Source: Actinomycetes bacterium
GTDB lineage: Bacteria; Actinomycetota; Actinomycetes; Streptosporangiales; Streptosporangiaceae
Length of the DNA: 64,000 nt
Direction of reading: 5' to 3'
Assembly (NCBI GenBank): GCA_021793235.1
Contig: JAJYTD010000004.1
Location: forward strand, 145,005-209,004
Positions 44,911-57,526 of this stretch are shown here, one piece after another (the first letter of the stretch is position 1; each line of letters begins with the position of its first letter). The notes under the pieces were generated by a model that was given only the letters and a program-made list of their open reading frames with translations, had not been told where the DNA came from and searched no databases. The translations under genes were made by a program, and so were the position numbers.

Positions 44911-45593
44911 GCCTGCCATTGCCGCACCTTCTTCACCGCACCGGGAACAGCGGCGTCGGGCCGACGCAGATAGAGAGGGCGGGGCTCGGGCGGCTTCGCA
45001 CCGGAGGCCAGCCGGTGCAGCGCGAGTTCGCCCAGCGCCCGCGCCGACGGGTACAGCGGCTCGGCCGCATCCGGGTCCTGGCCGAACACCTCGGCATACA
45101 TCCGGGCTCCGTGACCGATCACGGGCGATCCGCCGGTGTCGACGTCGGCGGGGCGGTCCACCGCGATGTCCGTGGAGCGTGTGGCCGCGTCCTCGTAACG
45201 GGCCCAGAACACCTCTTTGCGGCGCGCGTCGGTGGCGGCGATGAAGGGTGTGCTCCGCCCGGACGCGAAGGCGAGGGCGTCGAGGGTGGCGATGCCGTGG
45301 CAGGGGATGGCCAGAGCGTCGGCGAGGGCGTAGGCGGTGGCCAGGCCGACCCGCAGACCGGTGTAGGGGCCGGGGCCGATGCCGACCGCGATGTGGGTGA
45401 GTTCGCCGAGTGTCGCGCCCGCCCGTTCCACCACATCCCGGATGGCGGGGGTGAGCAGTTCACCGTGGCGGCGGGCGTCCACCGAGGACGTGTCCGCGCG
45501 CACGTGCACGCGGGCGCCGTCGCCGTCTGATGCGCAGACCGCGGCGGTGACGGCCGGGGTCGCGGTGTCGAAAGCCAGAAGCAGCACGGTCAC
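44907..45593 (-). CDS. tsaB: tRNA threonylcarbamoyladenosine biosynthesis protein TsaB
   Basis: 228 aa from ATG 45593, five bases after tsaE. It is an inactive ASKHA-fold paralogue of TsaD that stabilises the t6A complex. It begins [35 protein letters not shown] and [20 protein letters not shown] are typical. It forms one operon with tsaE, rimI and tsaD. Confidence 0.93.
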   Translation of the reverse strand: MTVLLLAFDTATPAVTAAVCASDGDGARVHVRADTSSVDARRHGELLTPAIRDVVERAGATLGELTHIAVGIGPGPYTGLRVGLATAYALADALAIPCHGIATLDALAFASGRSTPFIAATDARRKEVFWARYEDAATRSTDIAVDRPADVDTGGSPVIGHGARMYAEVFGQDPDAAEPLYPSARALGELALHRLASGAKPPEPRPLYLRRPDAAVPGAVKKVRQWQA

Positions 45594-45598
45594 TCAGC

Positions 45599-46090
45599 TT
45601 ATTGCGCTTTCAGGGGCGCACCGGCCCAGCGGTCGCCGACACCGGTCAGCCGGACGGTCCGGGTGTCGTCGGGGCGGCGGTCGATGCGGATCTCCAACCG
45701 GTCGTCGGCGAGCTCCTCGGCCATCCCCTCGCCCCACTCGACGACGGTGACGGAGTCGTCGATACCCGCGTCCAGATCGAGGTCGTCGACCTCGGCCGCA
45801 CCCCCCAGCCGGTAGGCGTCGACATGGACGAGCGCGGGGCCGCCGCTCAACGAAGGGTGGACACGCGAGATCACGAAGGTGGGCGAGGTGACCGGGCCGC
45901 GCACGTGCAATCCGTCGCCGATGCCCTGTGTCAGGGTGGTCTTTCCGGCGCCCAGCGGCCCGGACAGGATCAGCAGGTCGCCGGGGCGCAGCAGCCCGGC
46001 GATGCGGCGGCCGAGCGCGCGCATGGCGGTGTCGGTGTCCGCTGTGACGAAGGCGGTGTTCGCAGCGGTGGTATCGGTGCTGTCGGCCAT
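45599..46090 (-). CDS. tsaE: tRNA threonylcarbamoyladenosine biosynthesis ATPase TsaE
   Basis: 163 aa from ATG 46090. Walker A is GPLGAGKTTL (about residue 46), followed by the family motifs VTSPTFVISR and HVDAYRLGG, and a Walker-B-like VVEWGEGM. It is the ATPase of the t6A complex. First gene of the tsaE-tsaB-rimI-tsaD operon; the coiled-coil gene lies 171 bp upstream. Confidence 0.93.
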   Translation of the reverse strand: MADSTDTTAANTAFVTADTDTAMRALGRRIAGLLRPGDLLILSGPLGAGKTTLTQGIGDGLHVRGPVTSPTFVISRVHPSLSGGPALVHVDAYRLGGAAEVDDLDLDAGIDDSVTVVEWGEGMAEELADDRLEIRIDRRPDDTRTVRLTGVGDRWAGAPLKAQ

Positions 46091-46261
46091 GGCTCACAGT
46101 GTGCGTCGGAGGAGGCGGCTCGCGGCGGCCGCCTCCTTTCAGGGTAGGCACAACCGAGGGACGGCGTGACCGGAATCCGCGCTGTTCTCCCGGGGCCGCC
46201 ACGGAGCGCGCGGGGCGGCCCCCTCCTTATCGACAGGTGCCGTGCCGCCGGGTGCGGCGGG

Positions 46262-48217
46262 TTACTCGTCGTCCTCGTCATCGTCGTCGCGGCGGCGCTT
46301 CTTCTTGCCGTCGCGGCTGGGGCGCAGCAGAGCCTCGGCGAGGGCGAGCATGGTCTCCTCCAGCGCGGCCAGGCGCTTGGTGATGTCGTCGTGCGACGTC
46401 TCCACGGCCTCGCTGATGGCCTCTTCGAACTCGTGGCGGTCGGGGCGCGCCTGCACCTCGCGCATGAGCGGGTCGAGGGACTGCGTGAGGCGGCCGTCAA
46501 GCGCCTCCAGCCGGTCGGAGTGGTCGATGACGGGGCGCTCCACCAGGTCGGACAGGCGCCGGTGCACCTCGCTGACCTCCATGGTGGCGGGCAGCTGGGC
46601 GAGGCGCTGGTTGAGCGCCTCCAGCCGGTCGTCGACCGCCTCCAGGCGGCCGTCGACCCCGTCGATCTGCCCGTTGACGCCGTCGAACTGCCCCTCGACA
46701 CCGGTGACGCGCCCCTCGATGCCGTCGAGGCGCCCGCTGAGGCCGTCGATCTTGCCGTCGATGCCTTCGAAGCTGCCCTCGAAGTGCCCCTCGAAGGCGT
46801 CGAACCGGTCGGTGAGCCGTCCCAGGTTGTGCTCGAACTTGCCGGTGATGGTGGTGAGGTGCTGGTCGACCCGCGCGGACAGGTCCTTCTGCTGCTGGTC
46901 CAGGCGGTTGTCGATGGCCTCGTGGTGCTCGTCGACCCGCGCGGACAGGGCGGTGTGCCGCTCGTCGGAGGTCTCCCGCAAAGAGCGCACGTTCTCGTCC
47001 AGGGACCCGCGGAGTTCGGCCAGTGCCGCGGTGGACGCCGCCAGGTCCTCTTCGGCTTTGGCGCGCAGGCCCTGGACGGCCTCGTCCAGCCGGGCCGCGA
47101 GGTGCTCGCGGTCCTGCTCGTCGCGCTCGCGCAGTTCGGCGCGGTGCAGTTCCAGTTGCTCGTGCAGGTCGCCGAGGCGCTGGCGCACGTGGGACCGCAG
47201 GTCGGCGAGCTTCTCGTCGGTGGATTCGGCGAGCTTGACGATAGCGCTGTTGGCGTCGGCGACGGCGGCGGTGGCTTCGACGTGGTTCTCCTCGGCCTGG
47301 GTGCTGAGGTGGCCGAGCCCCTCGGCGAGTTTGGCGGTGACCGCGGCGTGGTTCTCCTCGGCGGTACCGCGCAGCTGCTCGGCGGTGTCGTCCAGCTTGC
47401 CGTTCACGGCGGCGTGCTGCTCGCGCAGGGCCGACTCAAGGGAGTCGTGCCGTTCGCGCAGGGCCTGCTCGAGTTCGGTCTGCCGCTCCCGCAGCCGCTC
47501 CTCAAGCGCGTCCTGGCGCTCGGTGAAGGTGTCCGCCAGGGCGGCGCGCCCATCGGCGACGGTACGCTCCAGCGACGCACGGCCCTCGGCGACCGCGGTG
47601 GTGAGCGCCTCGTGCTGCTCGGCGGCGGTGCCGTGCCGCTGCTCCACGCGCTCGGTGAGGCCGCCCAGGGCCTCTTCCAGGGCCGCGGTCCGCGAGGAGA
47701 ACGACTCCATGGCCTCGTCGATGCGGGTGAAGCGCGCCTCGACCCCGGAGGCCAGGTCTGCCAGGCGTTCGGTGATCGCGCCGACGCGGTCCGCGGTCTC
47801 GCTGCCGGAGTCCGTGATCGTCTGCAGCCGGGTCAACGCGGTTTCCAGCTGGCCGTTGATCGCCCGGATGTCGGTGCGCAGCGCGGCCATCTCCGCCAGC
47901 GGCTTGACCCGTTCCCCGACCAGTGCGATGTGCTCGGCGAGCGTCTCAGCCCATTCCGGGGGCCGGGAGGCGAGTTCGTCGACGCGGGCCTGCACGGCCG
48001 CGACCGACTCGGCGAGGGAGGTGAACTCGCGTTCCCGGAACTCGCGCAGCAGCCATTCCATGCCTTCGAGGCGCTGGCGCATCTCCTCGTTGACCGCACC
48101 CTGGGATTTCTGCTCGGACACCTGGTCCTGGGCGGCCTGTGAGAGCAGCTCCCGCATGCGATCGGAGATCCCGGCCTGACTTCCTCCGTTGAGGAAGTTC
48201 TGGTTGGTCTGTTCCAC
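46262..48217 (-). CDS. Long coiled-coil/heptad-repeat protein
   Basis: 651 aa from GTG 48217, with AAAGGAG eight bases upstream; the open frame continues to 48379. Apart from ~50 residues at the start and a charged tail (GKKKRRRDDDDEDDE) it is almost all heptad repeats, with segments such as LRERQTELEQALRERHDSLE. Around residues 500-570 a seven-residue repeat of the type IDGxxDG/LxGRLxG is regular. No membrane segment. It may be a cytoskeletal or polarity-type scaffold, as in other actinobacterial long coiled-coil proteins, but I do not recognise a named family. Confidence 0.7.
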   Translation of the reverse strand: MEQTNQNFLNGGSQAGISDRMRELLSQAAQDQVSEQKSQGAVNEEMRQRLEGMEWLLREFREREFTSLAESVAAVQARVDELASRPPEWAETLAEHIALVGERVKPLAEMAALRTDIRAINGQLETALTRLQTITDSGSETADRVGAITERLADLASGVEARFTRIDEAMESFSSRTAALEEALGGLTERVEQRHGTAAEQHEALTTAVAEGRASLERTVADGRAALADTFTERQDALEERLRERQTELEQALRERHDSLESALREQHAAVNGKLDDTAEQLRGTAEENHAAVTAKLAEGLGHLSTQAEENHVEATAAVADANSAIVKLAESTDEKLADLRSHVRQRLGDLHEQLELHRAELRERDEQDREHLAARLDEAVQGLRAKAEEDLAASTAALAELRGSLDENVRSLRETSDERHTALSARVDEHHEAIDNRLDQQQKDLSARVDQHLTTITGKFEHNLGRLTDRFDAFEGHFEGSFEGIDGKIDGLSGRLDGIEGRVTGVEGQFDGVNGQIDGVDGRLEAVDDRLEALNQRLAQLPATMEVSEVHRRLSDLVERPVIDHSDRLEALDGRLTQSLDPLMREVQARPDRHEFEEAISEAVETSHDDITKRLAALEETMLALAEALLRPSRDGKKKRRRDDDDEDDE

Positions 48218-48565
48218 CGAGGTGCTCCTTTGAATCTGACGTCCCCATCCGGTGTGTGGCGGCGATGGGGGGGCTTCGGACGCCGACGGAGGGTGGGAGG
48301 CGTATGCGCGCCTCTCTACGCTCGGATGCGTCCTGCCTACTCGCCGTAAGTGCCGAGGCTGCGACGAAGGGCAGGTCATCCCTGCGGGTACGCCCCTGCG
48401 TGCCGCCGGACGGATCCAGAAGAAGGGGGATGGGAATTCAACGGGTTCAGTTTAACGACTACCGATCTCCTGCACCGTGCGAAAGCGGCATGAATGCGGG
48501 GCTTTTCCCGGATGGGCCGCATCGGTCACGGTAGTACTGATCAGTGCGTCCGTCACCCCTGCGGC

Positions 48566-49837
48566 TTATGCGCGCTCCGCCGAACCTGCCCGGTCCGCTT
48601 GCTGTGGGCGCCTGGCCTCGGAACATAGGAGGCAGACGGGGCGGTCGCCGATCCGGGTGAGGATGACCACCGCTGACTTCGGCCCCGACAGCCGAAGGTC
48701 GCGGCGCAGTTTTTCCACGTCGACGGCTGAACCGCGTTTCTTAATCGTTACCGTTCCGACGCGCCGCCCGCGCAGTGCGGCGCGCAGCCGCTTGAGGGAG
48801 AAGGGGAGTACGTCGTCCACTTCGTAGGCGCGGCAGAACGGGGTGTCGACGAGCTGGTCGGCGGTGATGTAGGCGATGTGCGGGTCGAGCAGGGCGCCGC
48901 CGACCGCCGCGGCGGCCTCGGCCACCAGGTGGGCGCGGATCACCGCGCCATCGGGCTCGTACAGGTAGCGGCCGGGGGGTGCGACAGGCGGGGCGCCCAG
49001 GGCGGGGTCGGCGACGATCGTGGCCGGTTCGCGGCCGTCACCGCGTAGCAGGGTGGCCCGGCGCGGCACGTCGTAGAGCGTCCCGAACCACAGTGCGGCC
49101 TCCTTCACGTCGCCGTCCACCGAGATCCACTCCGCGCCGGCGCTGTCGGGGACGAGATCGTGCGGGATGCCCGGCGCGGCCTTGATACAGGCGGCCGAAG
49201 CCCCTTCGGCGAGCAGCGTGACCGCGGTCCACGGCGGCGAGTACGCGTGGGGGTCGAACACCCGGCCGCGCGCCCCGCGGCGGGCGGGGTCGCAGAACAC
49301 GGCGTCGTAGTCGCCGGGCGCGGTGGACGTGGCGTCGCCCTCGCGCACCCGGGCGCGGGCGGATAGACCGAGGGCGTCGATGTTGGCGCGGGCGACGGCG
49401 GCGGTGAACGGGTCGGCGTCGACCCCTTCGACCGTCAGCCCGGCCCCGGCCAGGGCGAGGAGGTCCGCGCCGATCCCGCAGCAGAGATCGCCGACGCGGG
49501 TGACCGCGGGCAGGGCGGCGGCGAACCGGCGGGCGCGGTAGTCCGCGACGGAGCGGCGCGTGGCCTGTTCCAGGCCGTTGGGGGTGAAGAACATGCGTTC
49601 GGCCATGGCACCGAACTTCTGCCGGGCGCGCCCGCGCAGGCGGGCCTGGGTGAGCGCGGCGCTGACGAGTTCGGAGCGGGATACATCGAGGCCGTCAGCG
49701 CTCTCCGGGGCATGGCGGAGCCGGGTTGCGACCTTGAGCGGGTCCGCATCGATTTCGGCCGGATCAAGGGAGTCGAGCATGCGGTGTCCGGCCGGTGTGA
49801 GCAGCGCGAAGAAAGCCGCTGTTCGCCCGTTTTCCAC
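48566..49837 (-). CDS. THUMP-like-domain class I SAM methyltransferase
   Basis: 423 aa from GTG 49837. The SAM-binding motif is [19 protein letters not shown] (about 115-133) and the acidic second motif VEGVDADPF. The next motif is [11 protein letters not shown], the DPPR/DPAR type of nucleic-acid methyltransferases. The C-terminal half carries the THUMP-like region known from actinobacterial proteins of this family ([20 protein letters not shown]). Substrate unconfirmed, likely RNA or a small base. It is divergent from groES. Confidence 0.8.
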   Translation of the reverse strand: MENGRTAAFFALLTPAGHRMLDSLDPAEIDADPLKVATRLRHAPESADGLDVSRSELVSAALTQARLRGRARQKFGAMAERMFFTPNGLEQATRRSVADYRARRFAAALPAVTRVGDLCCGIGADLLALAGAGLTVEGVDADPFTAAVARANIDALGLSARARVREGDATSTAPGDYDAVFCDPARRGARGRVFDPHAYSPPWTAVTLLAEGASAACIKAAPGIPHDLVPDSAGAEWISVDGDVKEAALWFGTLYDVPRRATLLRGDGREPATIVADPALGAPPVAPPGRYLYEPDGAVIRAHLVAEAAAAVGGALLDPHIAYITADQLVDTPFCRAYEVDDVLPFSLKRLRAALRGRRVGTVTIKKRGSAVDVEKLRRDLRLSGPKSAVVILTRIGDRPVCLLCSEARRPQQADRAGSAERA

Positions 49838-49863
49838 CAGCGTGTTCCCCCGTGACCTGTTGT

Positions 49864-49892
49864 TTGACGCGCCCTGTAGGCCCGACTAATGT
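49864..49892 (+). promoter_or_regulatory. groES promoter (-35 TTGACG, -10 TAATGT)
   Basis: TTGACG at 49864-49869 and TAATGT at 49887-49892 are 17 bases apart, a good vegetative-type promoter. The CIRCE element begins seven bases after the -10 box, so HrcA bound there would block transcription. Confidence 0.7.
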
Positions 49893-49898
49893 TCAATA

Positions 49899-49925
49899 CT
49901 GGCACTCTCAAAGGTAGAGTGCTAA
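49899..49925 (+). promoter_or_regulatory. CIRCE element (HrcA operator)
   Basis: CTGGCACTC, nine bases, GAGTGCTAA. This is the CIRCE inverted repeat with two changes in the left arm, just after the groES promoter. It is the standard operator of the heat-shock repressor HrcA, whose gene is not in the window. Confidence 0.93.
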
Positions 49926-50029
49926 TCGCGACGAGGCCGGTCTGGCACCCGCGACGGCAGGCCGCCGTGGTCGCCCCTTTTACCAGCATGCCGTTTGGAA
50001 CATTGAACCTGAAGGGGGAGGTCACAACC

Positions 50030-50341
50030 GTGTCGACCGCCACCAAGACTGTGCTCAAACCGCTTGAGGACCGCGTCGTCGTCAAGACGCTGGAGGCCGA
50101 GCAGACCACTGCGTCCGGCCTGGTCATCCCGGACACCGCCAAGGAGAAGCCGCAGGAGGGCGAGGTCCTCGCGGTGGGCCCGGGTCGCTGGGACGACGAG
50201 GGCGAGAACCGTATCCCGCTGGATGTCAAGGTGGGCGACATCGTTCTGTACAGCAAGTACGGCGGCACCGAGGTCAAGTACGACAACGAGGAGTACCTCG
50301 TGCTCTCCGCCCGCGACCTTCTCGCGGTCGTCGAGAAGTAG
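50030..50341 (+). CDS. groES: Co-chaperonin GroES
   Basis: 103 aa from GTG 50030 ([20 protein letters not shown]), with GGGGGAG nine to ten bases upstream; the frame is open to 49889 but CIRCE lies there. The mobile loop [20 protein letters not shown] and the dome-forming region are standard. It caps GroEL. HrcA/CIRCE controlled, and 108 bp before groEL with a hairpin between. Confidence 0.97.
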   Translation: MSTATKTVLKPLEDRVVVKTLEAEQTTASGLVIPDTAKEKPQEGEVLAVGPGRWDDEGENRIPLDVKVGDIVLYSKYGGTEVKYDNEEYLVLSARDLLAVVEK

Positions 50342-50361
50342 ATCCCGGAGCATCTCTCTTC

Positions 50362-50398
50362 CCGCCCCGGCCGGCTCTCTGCCGGGCGGGGCGGTTTT
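50362..50398 (+). terminator. Hairpin with T-run between groES and groEL
   Basis: CCGCCCCGGCCGGC, a 5-base loop and GCCGGGCGGGGCGG form a 14-bp stem with one mismatch, followed by TTTT. It looks like an intrinsic terminator 20 bases after groES, which would make groES mRNA more abundant than groEL. Confidence 0.65.
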
Positions 50399-50449
50399 CG
50401 ACTCCGACGTACTCGCACGTGTACTTGCACGGATTGAGGAAACTCAGCA

Positions 50450-52063
<1,614 letters not shown>

Positions 52064-52107
52064 TCCGGTCGGCCGCGCGCCCGCGGCACACGGGCGGTCC
52101 GCATTAT

Positions 52108-52149
52108 CATGCGTGCCCCGAGTTTTCACTCGGGGCACGCATGCTTTTA
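52108..52149 (+). terminator. Strong 15-bp intrinsic terminator after groEL
   Basis: CATGCGTGCCCCGAG, a 6-base loop TTTTCA and the perfect complementary arm, followed by CTTTTAT. It ends the groEL transcript 45 bases past the stop and separates it from the sigma-factor gene. Confidence 0.9.
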
Positions 52150-52192
52150 TCTGGCATTTGCGCCAAATGTGATCATTCTGTAGCCGTAGTTC

Positions 52193-52855
52193 GTGACGTG
52201 TAAGTCTGTGTCGCGGGGCATCATTCGATACGTGACGGATCTACGCGCCGCGGGGGGCACCCTTTCAGAACGACCCGGTGCCCGGCGCAGAGCGAACGAC
52301 ACAGAACTGAACGACCTGACCGTACTGGCGGTCCGGGGGGACCATGGTGCGGTGGACTCGCTCATACGCGAGGTCAGGCCCATGGTGCTCCGCTACTGTC
52401 GGGCGCGGCTGGCCCGCGTCTCCGGATACGTCCACTACTCCGACGATGTGGCCCAAGAGGTGTGCATCGCCCTCCTCGCCGCTCTCCCGCGATACGAGGA
52501 CATGGGGCGCCCGTTCGTGGCGTTCGTGTTCGGGATCGCCGCGCACAAAGTGGCCGATGCCCTACGCGGGAGTACCCGTGCCGACGTGCCGACGGACACG
52601 GTGCCGGACCGGCCCGACGACGGCCCCGGACCGGAGGAGGCCGCAGTCCGCAGCGTCGAGGCGGAGCGGACACGAGAACTGCTCAATGAACTTCCCGAGC
52701 AGCAGCGGAGGCTGCTCGTCATGCGCGTGATTGCGGGTCTATCTGCAGATGAGACAGGACATGTACTGGGAATGTCGGCCGGGGCGGTACGGGTTGCCCA
52801 GCACCGAGCTCTTGCTCGGCTTCGGGAGGTGGCCGTGGCGAACCGCCTCTTCTAG
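52193..52855 (+). CDS. shbA: ShbA-like ECF/group-4 RNA polymerase sigma factor
   Basis: 220 aa; several start choices are possible, and the family part begins near [20 protein letters not shown]. Region 2 shows [20 protein letters not shown] and region 4 [20 protein letters not shown] with an [23 protein letters not shown]. Streptomyces ShbA is encoded between groEL1 and guaB in the same order and controls the principal sigma gene hrdB. That context is the main reason for the symbol. I see no anti-sigma gene next to it. Confidence 0.8.
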   Translation: MTCKSVSRGIIRYVTDLRAAGGTLSERPGARRRANDTELNDLTVLAVRGDHGAVDSLIREVRPMVLRYCRARLARVSGYVHYSDDVAQEVCIALLAALPRYEDMGRPFVAFVFGIAAHKVADALRGSTRADVPTDTVPDRPDDGPGPEEAAVRSVEAERTRELLNELPEQQRRLLVMRVIAGLSADETGHVLGMSAGAVRVAQHRALARLREVAVANRLF

Positions 52856-54694
<1,839 letters not shown>

Positions 54695-54752
54695 TTTCCG
54701 CTCGCGGGGCCGCCCGGGTTGCGGGGCCGCCCGGGTGCGGCGTTGTCCGGGT

Positions 54753-54927
54753 TGCGGCAATGGGGCACCTCGAGCGGAGCGAGGGTGCCGGCTTGCCGCC
54801 GCACACATGTGGCACCTTTCCGCCAGACGGCCACCACGGTTTCGGGGGACTGTCGCGCAGAACGGTGTCCGGTCGGCTCGGCGGCAAGCCGGCTTGCTCG
54901 TTGCTCTCGCTGCGCCCCATTGCCGCA
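54753..54927. repeat. ~175-bp dispersed repeat family A, copy 2
   Basis: Same 13-bp TGCGGCAATGGGG/CCCCATTGCCGCA ends and inner arms as the other copies, and the same CACCACGGTTTCGGGGGACT centre as copy 3. It fills the gap between guaB and guaB3 and could be transcribed with them. Confidence 0.85.
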
Positions 54928-55054
54928 GCTTGGGGCGGGTAGGGCCGTTTGCCCCGCCCCGGCGTACAGTGCCGCCGACCCCGCCTGGCGGTACACTCGC
55001 GGCGGTAACCGCCGGTGAACCCGCCGGTGAAGCAGGCAAGAGGGGATCGAAGCG

Positions 55055-56167
55055 TTGGCTCAGGTGGAGATCGGACTGGGCAAGAACGGGCGGCGCGCCT
55101 ACGAGCTCGACGAAATCGGGATCGTGCCGGCCCGACGCACCCGCGACCCCGAGGAAGTGTCCATCGCATGGCAGATCGACGCCTACCGGTTCGAGACACC
55201 GCTGGTCGGCAGCCCGATGGACAGCGTGGCATCGCCGCAGACCATCGTCGCCTTCGGTGAGCAGGGCGGCCTGGGCGTGCTCGACCTGGAAGGGCTGTGG
55301 ACCCGCTACGAGGACCCCGAGCCCCTGCTGGCCGAGATCCGGGAACTCGATGACGAGGCCGCGACACAGCGGCTGCAGGAGATCTACGCGGCGCCGATCC
55401 AGGAGGAGCTGATCGGTCGGCGGATCGAGGAGATCCGCCGGTCCGGCGTCGTCGCCGCGGCACGGCTGTCCCCGCAGCACACGGCCCAGTACCACAAGGC
55501 CGTCATCGACGCCGGTGTGGACATCTTCGTCATCCGGGGCACCACCGTTTCGGCCGAGCACGTGTCGGGCCGGGCCGAACCGCTCAACCTCAAGCAGTTC
55601 ATCTACGACCTGGACGTCCCGGTCGTCGTCGGCGGCTGCGCCACCTACACCGCGGCACTGCACTTGATGCGCACCGGAGCCGCAGGGGTCCTGGTCGGGT
55701 TCGGCGGCGGGTCCGGCCACACCACCCGTTCCGTGCTCGGCGTCGCGGTCCCCATGGCCAGCGCCATCGGCGACGTGGCGGCGGCCCGCCGCGACTACCT
55801 CGACGAGTCCGGGGGCCGGTACGTGCACGTCATCGCTGACGGCGGGATGAGCCACAGCGGCGACATCGCCAAAGCCCTGGCGTGCGGCTCCGACGCCGTG
55901 ATGGTCGGGTCCCCGTTGGCCCGCGCGACCGAGGCCCCGGGCGGGGGCTACCACTGGGGAAGCGAGGCGCACCACCACGAGCTGCCGCGCGGCGAGCGGG
56001 TGAACGTGGGCACCATCGGCGACCTCAGGTCGATCCTGCACGGCCCGGCCACGACCAGCGACGGTTCGATGAACCTGATGGGCGCGCTGCGCCGCACCAT
56101 GGCGACCTCCGGATACACCGACCTCAAAGAGTTCCAGCGGGTCGAGGTCGTGGTCAACCCGCACTAG
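55055..56167 (+). CDS. guaB3: GuaB3-type IMP dehydrogenase-family protein
   Basis: 370 aa from TTG 55055 (MAQVEIGLGKNGRRAYELDE). It lacks CBS domains. The loop that holds the catalytic Cys in GuaB reads VGFGGGSGHTTRSVLG, so the residue there is His, as I recall from other actinobacterial GuaB3 proteins. It is probably not a true IMP dehydrogenase; the paralogue family has been linked with GMP reductase activity or remains uncertain. Its stop TAG (56165-56167) straddles the left end of the IS630 element. Confidence 0.85.
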   Translation: MAQVEIGLGKNGRRAYELDEIGIVPARRTRDPEEVSIAWQIDAYRFETPLVGSPMDSVASPQTIVAFGEQGGLGVLDLEGLWTRYEDPEPLLAEIRELDDEAATQRLQEIYAAPIQEELIGRRIEEIRRSGVVAAARLSPQHTAQYHKAVIDAGVDIFVIRGTTVSAEHVSGRAEPLNLKQFIYDLDVPVVVGGCATYTAALHLMRTGAAGVLVGFGGGSGHTTRSVLGVAVPMASAIGDVAAARRDYLDESGGRYVHVIADGGMSHSGDIAKALACGSDAVMVGSPLARATEAPGGGYHWGSEAHHHELPRGERVNVGTIGDLRSILHGPATTSDGSMNLMGALRRTMATSGYTDLKEFQRVEVVVNPH

Positions 56168-57302
56168 TGTGCTGATTGGTTATTTGGTTTAGGGTTGTGG
56201 GGTGAGTCGACCTGGCCCCAAACTCCAACCGGTAGAGCTGTCCGAGGACGAACGCGCCGAGCTTGAACGCTGGCTCAGGCGCCGAAAGACGTCCCAGGAC
56301 ATGGCATTGCGAGCACGGATCGTGCTGGCCTGCGCCCAGGGCAAGTCCAACGCCCAGGTCCAACGCGAGGTGGGGGTCTCGGCCCCCACCGTGGCCAAAT
56401 GGCGCAAGCGCTTCCTGGCCCACCGCCTGGACGGGCTGGTCGACGAACCCCGCCCGGGCAGACCGCGCACCATCACCGACCAGGACGTCGAACGCGTGGT
56501 CGCCGCCACACTCGAGTCCACACCCGCCAACGACACCCATTGGTCGACGCGTTCCATGGCCGAGCACGCCGGACTGACACAGAACGCCGTCTGGCGGATC
56601 TGGAACGCGTTCGGGCTGCAACCCCACCGCAGCGAGACGTTCAAGCTCTCCACCGACCCGTTCTTCATCGACAAGGTCCACGACGTGGTCGGGCTCTACC
56701 TGGACCCGCCCGAGCGGGCTCTGGTGCTGTGCGTGGACGAAAAGTCCCAGATCCAAGCGCTGGACCGAACCCAGCCGGTGTTGCCGATGATGCCGGGCAC
56801 CCCCCAGCGGGCCACGCACGACTATGTGCGCGCGGGGGTGAGCAGCCTGTTCGCGGCGCTGGATGCCGCCACAGGGCAGGTCATCACCTCGCTCCACCGC
56901 CGCCACCGCGCCATCGAGTTCAAGAAGTTCCTGGCCAAGATCGACAAGCAGGTGCCCGCCGAGTTGGACGTGCACCTGGTCCTGGACAACTACGCCACCC
57001 ACAAGACCGCCGAGATCCGTCGGTGGCTGGTGCGCCACCCCCGGTTCCACCTGCACTTCACCCCGACGGGTTCCTCGTGGTTGAACCTGGTCGAGCGGTG
57101 GTTCGCCGAGATCACCACCAAGTTGATCCGTCGAGGGACCCACCGCAGTGTCCAGGCTTTGGAGAAGGACATCCGTGACTGGGCCGCCGCGTGGAACGCG
57201 GCTCCTCGGCCGTATGTGTGGACCAAAACGGCTGAGGAGATTCTTGAGAGCATCACGGTGTACTGCCAACGCATCCCAAAACGAACTAATAAATCAGCAC
57301 AC
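56167..57302 (+). mobile_element. IS630-family insertion sequence (intact)
   Basis: 1136 bp between two TA dinucleotides (56165-56166 and 57303-57304), the IS630 target duplication. The ends are GTGTGCTGATT (left) and AATCAGCACAC (right), with imperfect continuation (GGTTATTTGG / CGAACTAATA). The insertion point is the TA of the guaB3 stop codon. One transposase gene fills the element, so it looks potentially active. Confidence 0.9.
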
Positions 57303-57305
57303 TAG
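56202..57305 (+). CDS. IS630-family transposase
   Basis: 367 aa from GTG 56202. The N-terminal HTH reads LACAQGKSNAQVQREVGVSA. The DDE core has LVLCVDEKSQIQAL, HLVLDNYATHKT and SSWLNLVERWFAEIT, giving the catalytic Asp-Asp-Glu of IS630/Tc1-like enzymes. Its stop codon TAG is completed by the target-site TA and the first base of flanking DNA, so the frame ends exactly at the element border. Confidence 0.93.
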   Translation: MSRPGPKLQPVELSEDERAELERWLRRRKTSQDMALRARIVLACAQGKSNAQVQREVGVSAPTVAKWRKRFLAHRLDGLVDEPRPGRPRTITDQDVERVVAATLESTPANDTHWSTRSMAEHAGLTQNAVWRIWNAFGLQPHRSETFKLSTDPFFIDKVHDVVGLYLDPPERALVLCVDEKSQIQALDRTQPVLPMMPGTPQRATHDYVRAGVSSLFAALDAATGQVITSLHRRHRAIEFKKFLAKIDKQVPAELDVHLVLDNYATHKTAEIRRWLVRHPRFHLHFTPTGSSWLNLVERWFAEITTKLIRRGTHRSVQALEKDIRDWAAAWNAAPRPYVWTKTAEEILESITVYCQRIPKRTNKSAH

Positions 57306-57358
57306 TAGTACTTCGTTAAGTTTCTGATTTCTCGGCTCGGTTCCGGCATGATGGGCAG

Positions 57359-57445
57359 GTGGATCTGGCCGTCGTGGAAGAATTACGCGAGGACCTCGAC
57401 GCGTTCTGCGCCGAGGTCTTCGCGTTCATCCACCCCGAGGGGTAG
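57359..57445 (+). pseudogene. N-terminal scrap of an IS701-like transposase
   Basis: GTG 57359 opens a 28-codon frame, MDLAVVEELREDLDAFCAEV followed by FAFIHPEG and TAG. This resembles the first residues of actinobacterial IS701-family transposases (..FCAEVFA..), after which the frame breaks. Together with the TAGTACTTCGTTAAG stretch just after the IS630 element it may be one end of a lost element. Confidence 0.4.
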
Positions 57446-57526
57446 CTGCATCGGAGTGGTTTCGGGCAGGGCGGAACAGCGCTGCGGCGTGTGCCCAGAC
57501 GCACAGGTGGTAAACGAAAGCAGTGG

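Noticed and set aside
46166..48142. Two long plus-strand open frames opposite the coiled-coil gene
   Set aside because: Antisense of regular heptad codons; Ser/Arg- or Gly/Val-rich without a family.
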